64,000 nucleotides of DNA from Prochlorococcus sp. MIT 1341 (lineage in GTDB: Bacteria > Cyanobacteriota > Cyanobacteriia > PCC-6307 > Cyanobiaceae): positions 1,720,001 to 1,784,000 of the forward strand of contig NZ_CP139304.1 in assembly GCF_034092415.1 (NCBI RefSeq). The letters run 5' to 3'. The position numbers were made by a program, and so were the translations under genes. The notes under the pieces were generated by a model, which was given only the letters and a program-made list of their open reading frames with translations, had not been told where the DNA came from and searched no databases. How positions within the stretch are numbered: position 1 is the stretch's first letter; every line of letters begins with the position of its first letter. This document shows positions 33,172 to 43,881 of this stretch, in pieces.

Positions 33172-33546
33172 TTAGCTGATTACCTTTCCAGCAAGAGAGA
33201 TTGATTCAACCATAACTCTAGTAAGTTCTTGGCGGTGCCCATTCTTGCGACGTGTTTTCTTTTTTGGGCGCATTTTATAGACAATTATTTTTTGTCCTCT
33301 TCTATGGGCCAACACTTTGAGCTCGACGGTCGCTCCTTCAACGTAAGGTTTCCCAATAGTGGCTTCCTTGCCATTTTTTAAAAGTAAAACATTCTTCAAG
33401 GTGATTTTTTCATCTACTTTGGCCTGAACCCTATCAATGTCGTAATAGCGATTGGGTTGGAGCCAAAACTGTTTCCCTGAGGATTCGACTATGACGTAGG
33501 GCAGTTCTTTCTGCTCCTTTGTTTTTGGTGTTGGTTTGTTTGCCAT
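33172..33546 (-). CDS. rplU: 50S ribosomal protein L21
   Basis: A 124-aa L21 with '[20 protein letters not shown]', [17 protein letters not shown] and the basic [16 protein letters not shown] tail. First in the rplU-rpmA pair and divergent from kaiB; in many cyanobacteria kaiA would sit in the gap between, which is absent here. Confidence 0.97.
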   Translation of the reverse strand: MANKPTPKTKEQKELPYVIVESSGKQFWLQPNRYYDIDRVQAKVDEKITLKNVLLLKNGKEATIGKPYVEGATVELKVLAHRRGQKIIVYKMRPKKKTRRKNGHRQELTRVMVESISLAGKVIS

Positions 33547-33821
33547 GGGATTGGGACACGTCCAGGCTCGTTAAATTTGTCCTGACCTGAGGTATAGGTT
33601 CAAAACCAGATTCGAACGATTAAGCCTGAATCGCAATCGAATTACAATCAATCATTTTCATGTGTAAAGGGTCAATCAGTCAAGATTTAATTGGTTAAGT
33701 CCTTTATCATTTGATTTCTGAACGATTATTAGGGGAAATTGCCTTTAGTATTTGCTTGATATTGTTTGGTTCAAGAAAGAATGCCCCTTGTTTTTTCCTT
33801 TCAAGAATCAATCTTTTGGTT
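33547..33821. promoter_or_regulatory. divergent rplU / kaiBC promoter region, no kaiA
   Basis: 275 bp. TACAAT at 33643-33648 is a possible -10 for kaiBC. No KaiA-like peptide is seen in any frame. The 37 codons open upstream of and in frame with kaiB (from 33711) are hydrophobic and basic and are not KaiB-like. Confidence 0.5.
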
Positions 33822-34142
33822 ATGAGTGCGCTTAAGACATACATCCTGAAGCTTTATGTGGCAGGGAATACGCCCAATTCAATGCGTGCCTTGAAAACCC
33901 TTCGTGACATTCTGGAAACAGATTTTCGAGGTGTATATGCATTAAAGGTAATTGATGTATTGAAGAATCCTCAATTAGCTGAGGAGGATAAGATTCTTGC
34001 AACTCCGACACTCGCAAAGATTCTCCCACCTCCTGTAAGAAGGATTATTGGAGACCTTTCAGATCGAGAGAGGGTTCTTATAGGACTAGATTTGCTCTAT
34101 GAAGAGTTGTCTGAAGAGGATTTTGCTGGGAATTCGTCATGA
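33822..34142 (+). CDS. kaiB: circadian clock protein KaiB
   Basis: Thioredoxin-like, fold-switching clock protein that binds KaiC and sets the dephosphorylation phase. Start at ATG 33822 ([20 protein letters not shown]), not the TTG 37 codons upstream. It has '[18 protein letters not shown]', [40 protein letters not shown]. 106 aa, typical. 105 bp before kaiC. Confidence 0.96.
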   Translation: MSALKTYILKLYVAGNTPNSMRALKTLRDILETDFRGVYALKVIDVLKNPQLAEEDKILATPTLAKILPPPVRRIIGDLSDRERVLIGLDLLYEELSEEDFAGNSS

Positions 34143-34247
34143 TTGGTCTGGAGATGAGCACATAGCACCATCAGATTCTTAAGGCTCACGGTGGAGAGGG
34201 GGCTATTGATCTGTTTTTTACTAGCGTTTATTTAGATCAAAGCAGTT

Positions 34248-35750
34248 ATGGATTCAAAGACTAACAATGGACCTGCATCTCAAATGCAGGTGCAAAAGCT
34301 CCCTACAGGGATTGACGGGTTTGATGATGTATGTCATGGAGGTTTGCCCGCTGGCAGAAGCACACTTATTAGCGGCACTTCTGGGACTGGTAAAACAGTC
34401 TTTTCTCTTCATTTTTTGCATAATGGGATCACGCAATATGACGAGCCAGGTATCTTTGTGACTTTTGAGGAATCTCCAGTGGACATTCTTCGAAATGCGG
34501 CAAGTTTTGGATGGAATCTCCAAGAAATGGTTGATCAAGATAAATTATTTATTCTTGATGCTTCCCCAGATCCAGAGGGGCAAGATGTGGCAGGAAGCTT
34601 TGATCTTTCAGGTTTGATTGAGAGGATTAGTTATGCCATTCGCAAGTACAAGGCAAAAAGAGTCTCGATTGATTCAATAACTGCTGTCTTTCAGCAATAC
34701 GATGCAATTTATGTTGTGCGACGAGAGATTTTTCGTTTGATTGCTCGACTTAAGGAGATAGGAGTGACAACAGTTATGACTACTGAGCGTATAGAAGAGT
34801 ATGGACCAATTGCTCGTTATGGTGTTGAAGAGTTTGTTTCTGATAATGTCGTAATCCTGAGAAATGTTCTAGAAGCTGAAAAGAGACGAAGGACAGTAGA
34901 GATCCTAAAATTACGAGGTACTACTCATATGAAAGGCGAGTTCCCTTTTACTATGGGTGAAAGTGGGATAAGTGTTTTCCCTCTTGGGGCTATGCGTTTA
35001 ACCCAGAGGTCTTCTAATGTCAGGATTAGTTCGGGTGTTTCTGATTTAGATGAGATGTGTGGTGGGGGCTTTTTCCAAGATTCAATTATTCTTGCTACTG
35101 GAGCAACGGGAACTGGCAAAACAATGCTTGTTTCTAAATTTATTGAGGATGCCTATACTCATCAAGAGCGCGCAATCCTCTTTGCTTACGAAGAATCAAG
35201 AGCTCAACTTCTTAGAAACGCAACTAGTTGGGGAATTGATTTTGAACAGATGGAGAGAGATGGACTGTTAAAGATTATATGTGCTTACCCAGAGTCAACT
35301 GGCTTAGAAGATCACCTGCAAATAATTAAGACTCAGATTACTCAATTCAAGCCTTCAAGAATGGCAATAGACTCTCTTTCAGCACTGGCAAGAGGTGTAA
35401 GTCTAAATGCATTTAGACAATTCGTAATTGGCGTCACTGGTTATGCTAAGCAAGAAGAAATTGCAGGCTTTTTTACAAATACAGCAGAAGAATTTATGGG
35501 TAGTCATTCTATAACGGATTCTCATATTTCAACTATCACTGACACTATCTTATTGCTTCAATATGTCGAAATAAGAGGGGAGATGGCTAGAGCTGTAAAT
35601 GTTTTTAAGATGCGAGGATCATGGCATGACAAAAGGATTAGGGAGTTCGTAATTACAGGAAAAGGTCCACAGATTAAAGACTCCTTTAGTAACTTTGAGC
35701 AAATCTTTAGTGGTGTTCCTCATAGGGTCATTAATGAAGAAAGAGCCTAG
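34248..35750 (+). CDS. kaiC: circadian clock ATPase/kinase KaiC
   Basis: The hexameric clock core with two RecA-like domains. CI has Walker A GTSGTGKT at 43-50 and TFEESP (catalytic Glu pair). CII has GATGTGKT, AYEESRAQL and the phosphorylation site region 'SHISTITDTILLLQYVEIRG' (equivalents of Ser431/Thr432). The 500-aa protein ends EQIFSGVPHRVINEERA, about 15-20 residues short of KaiA-dependent KaiC proteins, whose C-terminal tail binds KaiA. With no kaiA here, this fits an hourglass-like timer of KaiB and KaiC. Confidence 0.97.
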   Translation: MDSKTNNGPASQMQVQKLPTGIDGFDDVCHGGLPAGRSTLISGTSGTGKTVFSLHFLHNGITQYDEPGIFVTFEESPVDILRNAASFGWNLQEMVDQDKLFILDASPDPEGQDVAGSFDLSGLIERISYAIRKYKAKRVSIDSITAVFQQYDAIYVVRREIFRLIARLKEIGVTTVMTTERIEEYGPIARYGVEEFVSDNVVILRNVLEAEKRRRTVEILKLRGTTHMKGEFPFTMGESGISVFPLGAMRLTQRSSNVRISSGVSDLDEMCGGGFFQDSIILATGATGTGKTMLVSKFIEDAYTHQERAILFAYEESRAQLLRNATSWGIDFEQMERDGLLKIICAYPESTGLEDHLQIIKTQITQFKPSRMAIDSLSALARGVSLNAFRQFVIGVTGYAKQEEIAGFFTNTAEEFMGSHSITDSHISTITDTILLLQYVEIRGEMARAVNVFKMRGSWHDKRIREFVITGKGPQIKDSFSNFEQIFSGVPHRVINEERA

Positions 35751-35792
35751 TTTCTTTTCCTGGTAAATAATATATATTTGGAGGAGTTGTTT

Positions 35793-37832
35793 CTATATGG
35801 CTAATTGGTTTGAGCGCTCAGCCTGTAGATACACTTCATCAGCATCAGCTTGCTCGAGTGGTAGGTCAAACCAAAATGTTGTTCCAGTCCCTGGCTCACT
35901 TGCTATGCCAATCTTCCCTCCATGCTTCTGAATAATTCCTTGTGCTATTGATAGCCCCAGGCCTGTACCTACCTCAGTGTGAACAGAATTTTCAACCCGG
36001 TAAAACCTATCGAAGATACTCTCTTGAGCTTCCTTGCTGATGCCAGAACCAGTATCGGAAATTTCAACCCTTAACCTCGGGAGTGGTGAGATGAGTTCGC
36101 AAAAAGGAGCAGAGTCTTTGTTTATTGGAGGTTCTGCAGTACATGTATCTGGCCATGTATAAGAACGAAGAATTAGTAAGCCACCAGCCTTATTGAATTT
36201 TAGGGCGTTTCCTACGAGATTATCTAGAACCTGTAGAAGAAGGTCCCAGTTGCCAAGTACTTTTGGGATGTCTTCATTTAAATCCAGCTTGAGAAGAACT
36301 TTCTTCTCGTCTGCATTGAGCTTGTAGTTCCTAAGTGTTTGTTCAAGTGCAGGTTGAAGATCTATTGATTCAAACTGGACTGATCTACCAGACTCAAGCT
36401 TGGAAAGGTCCAGAACATCGTTGACGAGTCTTGTCAATCGATCTGCTTCAGAATTTGCTACCCCTAGGAATTCTATCTTTTCCGCTTCACTCAGTTTATC
36501 TCCAAGATCATGAAGTGTTTCAATATAACTTTTAATATTAAATAATGGGGTTCTTAATTCATGAGAAACATTGCTTATAAATCTACTTTGTGCGGCATTT
36601 AGTTCCACTTCTCTTGTTAGGTCTTGTACTGTAACTGCAATACCTTTTAGCGTTTCTCTGTTTGGGTCCCTAACCGATTGAAGTACTATTCTTAGAGTTC
36701 TATTTGGCTCATCAAGGCTGCAACGAAGGTCGTTGCTTTCACTTGATCTATTAAGAATGGATGTTAGCGAGTCATGTAATTCATTTGATAGTATTTCGGG
36801 AAGTTCATTTAGCAGTTCTTGTCCTTCTAGATTCCTACCTTCCCATCGAAATAATCTTTTTGCAGTTGGATTTGCTAATACAATTTTGCCTTCTTCGTCA
36901 AGTAATAAAGCTCCATCTGCCATTGTAGCTATTAAAGATTGTTGCTTTACTTGTGCAGATGTCAACTCTTCTATATTTGCCTCATCATAGGCTTCTAGCT
37001 GTAATGCCATAGCATTGAAACTGTTTAACAGCTCACCAAGTTCACCACTTATTGGCATTGATATTCTTGCGTCAAATTTACCCGAAGCTATTTCTCTTAC
37101 CCCTCGGAGAAGTTCTTTCACTGGACGTGTAATTGTAAGTGTATTTATAACTGCGCCTAGTATCACTAAGACCCAAATAGATATGAAAACGGCTACGGTA
37201 ACTTCTCTAGTAAGTGCAGCATTCGCAAGTGCCTTTTCATTGGGGTTAACACCAAGGGCAAGAGTTCCAAGAAATTCACCTTCCCATGTCAATGGGACAA
37301 ATACATCTGTCACTTGTCCTTGCGGCGTTAGGTGTTGTCTAATTAGAGGATTTTGAGATCGTTTTTTGAAGTTTTCAGGTAGTGTTAATCTTCGAGTAAG
37401 TTGTAATTCGCTATATCCATTAATAGGTGTTCCACTTACTGGGATTCCTAAATAGATCAACCCTTCCTTGTCAGCAAAGAAGATATAGCGCAGGCTTTTA
37501 CTTGATCTCCAAAACTTTTCCGCTACACTTCCTAATTCTCTCTCTTTCCCTTTTGAAATAAGTTCAGAAACATTTCCTGAAAGTAATAAGCCTAAGTCTC
37601 TTGCATAACGTGTGTCATTTATCCCAGCATCCCTTTGAATGCCATTAAGAACAAAGAAGGTGATGCCTGTCATTAACATGCTCACCGCAAGGGTTGCTAT
37701 TGCTAGCAATTTTGTTTGAAGGCTAAATTCAGACCACCAGATCTTTACTCGTTCCCAGAACCCTTTAGGGTCTTGAGGAGGAGGTTGGTTCTTTCCTCGA
37801 TCAGAGATGGCTTGCGAAGATGTGCTTGCCAT
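35793..37832 (-). CDS. nblS: NblS/DspA-type sensor histidine kinase
   Basis: Membrane sensor kinase of the NblS (Hik33, DspA) class, which in cyanobacteria controls high-light, nutrient and cold responses through an OmpR-type regulator. Residue numbers here count from an upstream TTG at 37853. Two spans (about 50-70 and 219-240) bound an extracytoplasmic sensor part. Then HAMP (about 240-292), PAS (about 305-410), HisKA with SNVSHELRTPLFNIKSYIET (His431), and HATPase with VLDNLVGNALKFN, 'EISDTGSGISKEAQESIFDR' and GTGLGLSIAQGII. ATG 37832 was chosen. It is 20 bp after purD on the same strand, so probably transcribed from the purD side. Confidence 0.9.
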   Translation of the reverse strand: MASTSSQAISDRGKNQPPPQDPKGFWERVKIWWSEFSLQTKLLAIATLAVSMLMTGITFFVLNGIQRDAGINDTRYARDLGLLLSGNVSELISKGKERELGSVAEKFWRSSKSLRYIFFADKEGLIYLGIPVSGTPINGYSELQLTRRLTLPENFKKRSQNPLIRQHLTPQGQVTDVFVPLTWEGEFLGTLALGVNPNEKALANAALTREVTVAVFISIWVLVILGAVINTLTITRPVKELLRGVREIASGKFDARISMPISGELGELLNSFNAMALQLEAYDEANIEELTSAQVKQQSLIATMADGALLLDEEGKIVLANPTAKRLFRWEGRNLEGQELLNELPEILSNELHDSLTSILNRSSESNDLRCSLDEPNRTLRIVLQSVRDPNRETLKGIAVTVQDLTREVELNAAQSRFISNVSHELRTPLFNIKSYIETLHDLGDKLSEAEKIEFLGVANSEADRLTRLVNDVLDLSKLESGRSVQFESIDLQPALEQTLRNYKLNADEKKVLLKLDLNEDIPKVLGNWDLLLQVLDNLVGNALKFNKAGGLLILRSYTWPDTCTAEPPINKDSAPFCELISPLPRLRVEISDTGSGISKEAQESIFDRFYRVENSVHTEVGTGLGLSIAQGIIQKHGGKIGIASEPGTGTTFWFDLPLEQADADEVYLQAERSNQLAI

Positions 37833-37855
37833 GCTGACTATCTTCCGGTCCAAGC

Positions 37856-39172
37856 TTAAGAATTCCTGACTTGGTGGCCAATATCGCGACGATAGTTGAT
37901 CCCTTCAAAATTAATTTCAAGTAGGCCCTTATAGGTGAGATTAAAAGCCTCTTCAAAACTTTCTGCCTGTGCTGTAATTGATAGAACTCTTCCTCCAGCT
38001 GTAAAAAAAGATCCTTGTTTATCCATTTTGGTTCCAGAATGGAAGATTTGCAGATTATCTGAAGTTTGAAGATCAATTTTGATTTCTTCATTGGTTCGTG
38101 GAGATTTTGGATAGCCAGGGGCAACTGCCACGACACATGCGCTACAGATATTTTTTGTTGAAAGCTCAGGCGCTAACTCTAGGCAACCGTGCGCACATGC
38201 TTGTAAAACCTTCGCCAGTTCTGGACCTAATAGGGGCATTAAGGCTTGGCATTCCGGATCGCCGAAGCGACAATTAAATTCAATAACTTTAGGTCCAGAT
38301 GAGGTGAGTATTAAACCTGCATAAATTACACCTCGATAGTCAATGCCTTTTTTCTTTAAGGCATTTAAGGCTGGCTCAAGAATTGTTTTCTTTATGTTTT
38401 CTAGCCCCTCAGGAGTGATGAGTGGGGTCGGAGCATATGCACCCATCCCTCCAGTATTTGGTCCTTTGTCACCATCTTTAAGTCTCTTGTGATCTTGAGC
38501 TGTAGGAAGTATCACCATTTCTTTGCCATCGCATAAAGCAAAAACCGAAACTTCAGGGCCTTCAAGTTTTTCCTCAAGAACAACTTGTTCTGAAGGAGGT
38601 ATATATTTCCCTTCAAATGTGTCGTATATAGCTTCCGCGGTGGCGTTGATGGATTCGGCGACAGTTACTCCTTTCCCTCCTGCCAGACCATCCGCTTTTA
38701 CTACAAGGGCTTTTTGTAATCCGTTAAGGACTTCAAGGGCTTCTTTTTTTGTATTGGTTGTCCAATGTTTAGCAGTAGGGATCCCTGCTTCGTTCATAAG
38801 AGTTTTAGCCCATGCTTTGCTCGACTCGAGCTTTGCACCTTCAGTTGATGGGCCAAATACAGCAAGACCTTGGTCTCGAAACTTTTCAGATAAACCTGCT
38901 GCAAGAGGGTCCTCCGGGCCAATTATTATGAGGTTGATTTTTTTCTCTTTACAGGCCTTGAGGAGTTCTTCAAAATTTTCCTCTCCAATTTCTAAAGAAC
39001 TGCAGCGATGGTGTTGATTTGTCCCAGCATTCCCTGGAGCAACCCAAACCTCTTTTACATCTGGACATTTTGAAAGTGACCAAGCGAGAGCGTTTTCTCG
39101 TCCTCCACTTCCAATGATGAGTATTTGATGAAGCGGGGGCAATTCCTTTTTCACAGTGGTGGAGCTAGGCAT
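37856..39172 (-). CDS. purD: phosphoribosylamine-glycine ligase
   Basis: Second step of purine synthesis; ATP-grasp ligase of glycine to phosphoribosylamine. 438 aa: 'ILIIGSGGRENALAWSLSK', AVFGPSTEGAKLESSKAWAK, VVKADGLAGGKGVTVAE (ATP-grasp loop), GDKGPNTGGMGAYAPTP and IEFNCRFGDPECQALMPLL. All core motifs are intact. Divergent from purC. Confidence 0.97.
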   Translation of the reverse strand: MPSSTTVKKELPPLHQILIIGSGGRENALAWSLSKCPDVKEVWVAPGNAGTNQHHRCSSLEIGEENFEELLKACKEKKINLIIIGPEDPLAAGLSEKFRDQGLAVFGPSTEGAKLESSKAWAKTLMNEAGIPTAKHWTTNTKKEALEVLNGLQKALVVKADGLAGGKGVTVAESINATAEAIYDTFEGKYIPPSEQVVLEEKLEGPEVSVFALCDGKEMVILPTAQDHKRLKDGDKGPNTGGMGAYAPTPLITPEGLENIKKTILEPALNALKKKGIDYRGVIYAGLILTSSGPKVIEFNCRFGDPECQALMPLLGPELAKVLQACAHGCLELAPELSTKNICSACVVAVAPGYPKSPRTNEEIKIDLQTSDNLQIFHSGTKMDKQGSFFTAGGRVLSITAQAESFEEAFNLTYKGLLEINFEGINYRRDIGHQVRNS

Positions 39173-39506
39173 GAAAATCTTTAAAGAAGGAGAGGCTTGA
39201 TTAGTGCGGGATGGGAGTTCTTGGGAAAGACCACATCTTTCGGTTTTACTGGTTTAATGGTTCATTTGAAATGGGATTGGAGTCATTTTTTCGATTTCCC
39301 CATAAAGCATGTTCTCAGGTGAATTGACTGCCTAGGTATATCTGCTTGAGTTGTATTGGGGAATTTGTTGGCTTCTACCAAGGCTAACTTCTTGGAGAAT
39401 GACCTTCCACACCATTTTGCCAACCTCTCTTGTCATAAATCGACTGAGATGGATTGCAGAATTAAGCTCCATTTCAATTAATGGCTGAAGTCTCCTACTG
39501 ATTCTC
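39173..39506. promoter_or_regulatory. purD / purC divergent region
   Basis: 334 bp between the divergent purD and purC genes. It must carry both promoters. I see no PurR-like palindrome and no purine riboswitch core. Confidence 0.5.
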
Positions 39507-40259
39507 ATGACTCCAAATCATGGTTCTCTTCTCTATGAAGGAAAAGCTAAACGTGTCTTTCTGGCAGAGCATGAGCAGAAGGTGTTTATTGAGTTTAAGA
39601 ACTCAGCGACTGCGTTTAATGCGGTTAAAAAAGCCGAGTTCGAGGATAAGGGTCGTTTGAACTGTCAGATTTCTGCTTGCCTTTTTGAGTTGTTAGAGAC
39701 TAAAGGGATCCCAACTCATTACTTGGGAGTGGCTGGTGATTCTTGGATGGCTGCTAGGAAAGTGGAGGTAATCCCCCTAGAAGTCGTTTTACGTAATATT
39801 GCTGCAGGGTCTCTTTGCAAAGAAACCCCGATTATTAAGGGCACTGAGCTTTCACCAGCTTTGCTTGACATTTACTATAAAGATGACCAATTAGGCGACC
39901 CACTGCTTACTGAGCTTCGCCTGGAAAGACTAGGGTTGTTAACTGCTCAACAAAGGTCAGAGATTGAAACGATCGCTAAAAATGTTAATAATTTTTTGAA
40001 ATCATTTTTTAACCAGATAGATTTAATACTAGTAGATTTCAAGCTCGAATTTGGTATTATTAATAGTGGAGAGATAGTCTTGGCAGATGAAATAAGCCCT
40101 GACACATGCAGGCTTTGGGATAAGAGAATTTCGGACCCGAAAGCGAGGATTCTTGATAAGGATCGCTTTCGCCAGGACCTTGATAATTTACTTGAAGCCT
40201 ACGGTGAGGTCCTCAAACGGGTACAAGGGGCATGTGCTAAACCCCGAAACTGCCTTTAA
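39507..40259 (+). CDS. purC: SAICAR synthetase
   Basis: Step eight of purine synthesis: joins aspartate to CAIR with ATP. The 250-aa protein has [20 protein letters not shown], the signature '[20 protein letters not shown]' in the middle, and '[20 protein letters not shown]' with [13 protein letters not shown]. Full length, 44 bp ahead of bamA. Confidence 0.97.
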   Translation: MTPNHGSLLYEGKAKRVFLAEHEQKVFIEFKNSATAFNAVKKAEFEDKGRLNCQISACLFELLETKGIPTHYLGVAGDSWMAARKVEVIPLEVVLRNIAAGSLCKETPIIKGTELSPALLDIYYKDDQLGDPLLTELRLERLGLLTAQQRSEIETIAKNVNNFLKSFFNQIDLILVDFKLEFGIINSGEIVLADEISPDTCRLWDKRISDPKARILDKDRFRQDLDNLLEAYGEVLKRVQGACAKPRNCL

Positions 40260-40303
40260 TGTCACCGGAGATTCACTGCTAAGCAGCACGCCTGTTCATT
40301 TTG

Positions 40304-42571
40304 ATGGAGAGATCCTCTTCAACCCGATCATTGAAAGCTTTTCGAAAAGGCTTATTTGGATTGGTTTTGACCCTGCCAGTTTTTTTGCTTACTGATCATT
40401 CAAAGTCAGCAGAAAAAGCTATACATTCTCACGCCATTGAGGCTCATCCAGTTGAAACAGATTTAGAGAAGGGCAAACTATTGCTCGCTAATGACCAGGA
40501 AACAACCCAAAAAATAGATGCAGAGCCTCAGCGAGGTCAAAAGGGTGATGATTTGGATCAGCCCGATGAACCTACAGTCTTAATTACAGAGGTGATTATT
40601 GAGGGGATAGGCGATCACCCTGAGCGTGACCGTCTTCAACTCGCTGCGTATGACGCAATGGGAGTCCGCCCAGGTGGAACTGTTACTCGGAAGGATTTGC
40701 AGGTTGATTTGGAGTCAATTTATGCAACTGGGTGGTTTTCTGGTGTTCGTATTGAGCCAGTCAACGGGCCATTAGGAGTTCAGCTCCTAGTAAAGGTCCA
40801 GCCGAACCCTATTCTTACAAAAGTTGAATTAGATATAGAAGATCCTAGGCTCCCTGAAGAAACTATAGATCAGATATTTTTAGCTGAATATGGACGTACT
40901 TTAAATCTGAATTCATTGCAATTAAGAATGAAGGACTTGCAGAAATGGTATCTAGGCGAAGGTTACTCCTTGGCAAGGATAACTGGCCCAAATCGTGTAA
41001 CTTCTAATGGAGTTGTTCAATTAAAAGTTTTAGAAGGCTCTGTTTCAAATGTTGAAATTCAGTTCTTAAATAAAGAGGGTGATTCGCTAGATGAGAACGG
41101 AAATAAAATCGGAGGCAAGACAAAACCTTGGGTTATTAAACGAGAGATATCAATTAAACCAGGTGAGACATTCAATAGAAATCAACTTGAGGCTGATATT
41201 AAGCGTCTTTATGGGACTTCTCTTTTTAGTGATGTAAAGGTGACTCTTAAGCCTGTTCCAGGGGAGCCCGGAACTGTTGTTATTCTTTTAGGAATTATTG
41301 AACAGTCGACTGGGTCTTTGTCAGGGGGACTTGGCTATAGCGGAGCACAAGGACTCTTTGGTACAATTGGCTTACAAGAAAGCAATCTTTTTGGAAGATC
41401 TTGGAGTGCCTCCACAAACTTTACCTATGGTCAATACGGGGGATTGGTAGATTTAACGTATGCAGATCCATGGATAAAGGGTGATCCTTATAGGACTTCT
41501 GTTAGGACTTCAGTATTCTTAAGTAGAGATGTTCCTCAGGCATTTAGGAGTAAAGAGCATGGCAACATTCGTGGTGTCTCTGATTATTATAATGCTGACT
41601 CGACCTATGCTTATGAAGTGGGCACTGATGCACATGGACGGACTAAATATAATTCAGTAGGAGAAGCTAAAATTAATGATGGTAATGTTAGCTGGTTTGA
41701 TTATGAAGGTAATGCTGTAGCCCTCCAGAGAACTGGAGGGAACCTAGTTTTTACTAGGCCATTAAACAATGGCAATCCTTATAAGAGGGTGCCATGGACA
41801 ATTTTTGCTGGCCTTAATGCACAAATAGTTGAGCCTATTGCGTTCTCTGGCGAATCACGTCCTTACGGGGTAGGCACTCGAGATAGAAAAGATAAAAAGG
41901 TTCCTAATGGGGATGTTATTTGCATAGCTTTTAACTGTGCTAGAGAAAATCAATTAATAGGACTAAGAACAGGTGCTACATACAACACTTTGAATGATTC
42001 AAAAAATCCAACATCTGGAGATGTGTTTAGTTTTGGAACACAGCAATATCTATCGGTAGGGGAAAGTTCACCTACTTTTAACAGGGCTCGAGTTGGTTAT
42101 ACGCGCTTTTTTCCAGTTAATTGGTTGAAAATTCATAAAGGTTGTCGACCTAAGCGTGGTGAAAAGGCTGATTGCCCTCAAGCCATAGGTTTTCAGGTAA
42201 AAGGAGGCTCCATTTTCGGACAATTACCTCCTTATGAGGCCTTTTGTATGGGTGGAGGGAATTCAGTCAGAGGTTGGCATAATTGCGACTTGGCAGTTGG
42301 AAGAAGCTTTGGGGAGGCCTCTCTAGAGTATCGATTCCCTATATGGAGCATTGTTGCTGGCGAGCTTTTTGTTGATGCTGGAACCTCTTTTGACTCACAA
42401 GCAAAAGTACCTGGTAAGCCTGGAAGGCTTCTTAATAAGGCTGGTGCTGGTTATTCGCTAGGTACAGGAGTTATTGTCACTACTCCCGTAGGGCCTCTAC
42501 GTCTTGAAGCTGCAAGTCAGGGACTTTCAGGTAATTGGCGCTTTAATCTTGGAGTTGGCTGGAAGTTTTAG
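40304..42571 (+). CDS. bamA: outer membrane assembly protein BamA/Omp85
   Basis: Inserts beta-barrel proteins into the outer membrane. About 755 aa. A signal peptide (GLFGLVLTLPVFLLTDHSKS) and an acidic spacer come first. Three POTRA domains follow (about 85-340; for example VLITEVIIEGIGDH and 'VRPGGTVTRKDLQVDLESIY', three being usual for cyanobacterial Omp85). A 16-strand barrel ends in NWRFNLGVGWKF with the terminal Phe needed for assembly. ATG 40304 was taken over TTG 40301. Its stop overlaps lpxC. Confidence 0.94.
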   Translation: MERSSSTRSLKAFRKGLFGLVLTLPVFLLTDHSKSAEKAIHSHAIEAHPVETDLEKGKLLLANDQETTQKIDAEPQRGQKGDDLDQPDEPTVLITEVIIEGIGDHPERDRLQLAAYDAMGVRPGGTVTRKDLQVDLESIYATGWFSGVRIEPVNGPLGVQLLVKVQPNPILTKVELDIEDPRLPEETIDQIFLAEYGRTLNLNSLQLRMKDLQKWYLGEGYSLARITGPNRVTSNGVVQLKVLEGSVSNVEIQFLNKEGDSLDENGNKIGGKTKPWVIKREISIKPGETFNRNQLEADIKRLYGTSLFSDVKVTLKPVPGEPGTVVILLGIIEQSTGSLSGGLGYSGAQGLFGTIGLQESNLFGRSWSASTNFTYGQYGGLVDLTYADPWIKGDPYRTSVRTSVFLSRDVPQAFRSKEHGNIRGVSDYYNADSTYAYEVGTDAHGRTKYNSVGEAKINDGNVSWFDYEGNAVALQRTGGNLVFTRPLNNGNPYKRVPWTIFAGLNAQIVEPIAFSGESRPYGVGTRDRKDKKVPNGDVICIAFNCARENQLIGLRTGATYNTLNDSKNPTSGDVFSFGTQQYLSVGESSPTFNRARVGYTRFFPVNWLKIHKGCRPKRGEKADCPQAIGFQVKGGSIFGQLPPYEAFCMGGGNSVRGWHNCDLAVGRSFGEASLEYRFPIWSIVAGELFVDAGTSFDSQAKVPGKPGRLLNKAGAGYSLGTGVIVTTPVGPLRLEAASQGLSGNWRFNLGVGWKF

Positions 42572-43425
42572 TGACTATTTGGCCTGCTGATTATCAAGCT
42601 CCTTGGACCCTTGCAGGTGTTGTCACTCGTGAAGGAGTTGGCCTTCATACAGGGGAGAATTGCTCGTTGAGGCTTTTGCCTTCTTCAAAGGCGGGCTTTC
42701 ATGTCTCATGGATTGACGACCAAAGCAACTCAACAACTCTCTCTACTAAACAACTTAGAGAGAGTGCTCTTTGCACAACTCTTGATTTCGGCAGCCGTAA
42801 GTTGGCAACTGTGGAACACCTCTTAGCCGCTTTGGGAGGGTGTGGTCTTAGCCATGTGGAGATTCAAGTTTCTGGGGAGGAAGTTCCTATTTTGGATGGA
42901 TCTGCCTTGGGTTGGGTTCAGGCTATTGAGGAGGTTGGCGTTATCCCTGCAGAAACTCCTAGAAGAAATCAAATATCTCTTGATGCTCCACTTCTTTTTC
43001 ATAGGAAAACAAGTGTTATTACTGCTACCCCTTCCGAAAGATTTTGTTTGGTAGCTGTTATTGACTTTCCTCAGGCAGCTATAGGGAAGCAAATTTTTTC
43101 TATTGAGTTAACCCCAGAAAAATTTGTAAAAGAGATTGCTCCAGCAAGGACATTCGGTTTTTTGGATAATGTTGAAGAGCTGAGAGCAGCGGGCTTGATT
43201 CAAGGCGCATCTTTAGAAAATGCTTTGGTTTGTGATGGCAAAAAGTGGCTAAATCCTCCATTGAGATTCTCAGATGAGCCTGTAAGGCATAAGCTCTTGG
43301 ACTTGATCGGTGATTTATCTATTGTTGGTTTCCCAAAAGCACAAGTAATTGTCTACAGGGGCTCTCATGCGCTTCACACCGATTTAGCTACTTATCTTTC
43401 CAACCACTACTGCGATATCTCTTGA
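42571..43425 (+). CDS. lpxC: UDP-3-O-acyl-GlcNAc deacetylase
   Basis: Committed zinc-dependent step of lipid A synthesis. The 284-aa protein has [37 protein letters not shown] with a zinc His, and '[15 protein letters not shown]' with the HKxxDxxGD motif. GTG start, sharing one base with the bamA stop. Overlaps fabZ by 4 bp. Confidence 0.96.
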   Translation: MTIWPADYQAPWTLAGVVTREGVGLHTGENCSLRLLPSSKAGFHVSWIDDQSNSTTLSTKQLRESALCTTLDFGSRKLATVEHLLAALGGCGLSHVEIQVSGEEVPILDGSALGWVQAIEEVGVIPAETPRRNQISLDAPLLFHRKTSVITATPSERFCLVAVIDFPQAAIGKQIFSIELTPEKFVKEIAPARTFGFLDNVEELRAAGLIQGASLENALVCDGKKWLNPPLRFSDEPVRHKLLDLIGDLSIVGFPKAQVIVYRGSHALHTDLATYLSNHYCDIS

Positions 43426-43877
43426 CTAACGACTCTTCCAACAACCCGATTTTGACCTCTGAGCAGATTATGGGACTTTTGCCCCATAGATACCCTTTTG
43501 CCTTAGTTGATCGAGTTATTGAACATGAGCCCGGTAAACGTGCTGTGGCTATTAAAAATGTGAGTATTAATGAACCTCAGTTTCAAGGTCATTTCCCTGA
43601 GAGACCTCTGATGCCAGGGGTATTAATTGTTGAGGCAATGGCTCAAGTGGGGGGGTTAATTGTGACTCAGATGCCTGATCTTCCTAAGGGGCTTTTTGTT
43701 TTTGCTGGGATTGATGGTGTGCGATTTAGACGTCCTGTTGTGCCAGGCGATCAACTTAGAATTAGCTGTGAGTTACTAAGTCTTAAGCGAAAACGATTTG
43801 GCAAGGTTCAAGCCGAGGCAACTGTTGATAGTCAGCTTGTTTGCTCCGGGAATTTAATGTTCTCACTTGTCGACTGA
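43422..43877 (+). CDS. fabZ: 3-hydroxyacyl-ACP dehydratase
   Basis: Hot-dog fold dehydratase of fatty-acid elongation, here in the lipid A operon as often in bacteria. 151 aa: '[20 protein letters not shown]' and [20 protein letters not shown] with the catalytic His and Glu. TTG start, overlapping the lpxC stop. Confidence 0.96.
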   Translation: MTNDSSNNPILTSEQIMGLLPHRYPFALVDRVIEHEPGKRAVAIKNVSINEPQFQGHFPERPLMPGVLIVEAMAQVGGLIVTQMPDLPKGLFVFAGIDGVRFRRPVVPGDQLRISCELLSLKRKRFGKVQAEATVDSQLVCSGNLMFSLVD

Positions 43878-43881
43878 ATAT

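Noticed and set aside
33711-33821. 37-codon extension of kaiB as a kaiA remnant
   Set aside because: Hydrophobic/basic sequence with no resemblance to KaiA's C-terminal helices; KaiB normally starts at 33822.
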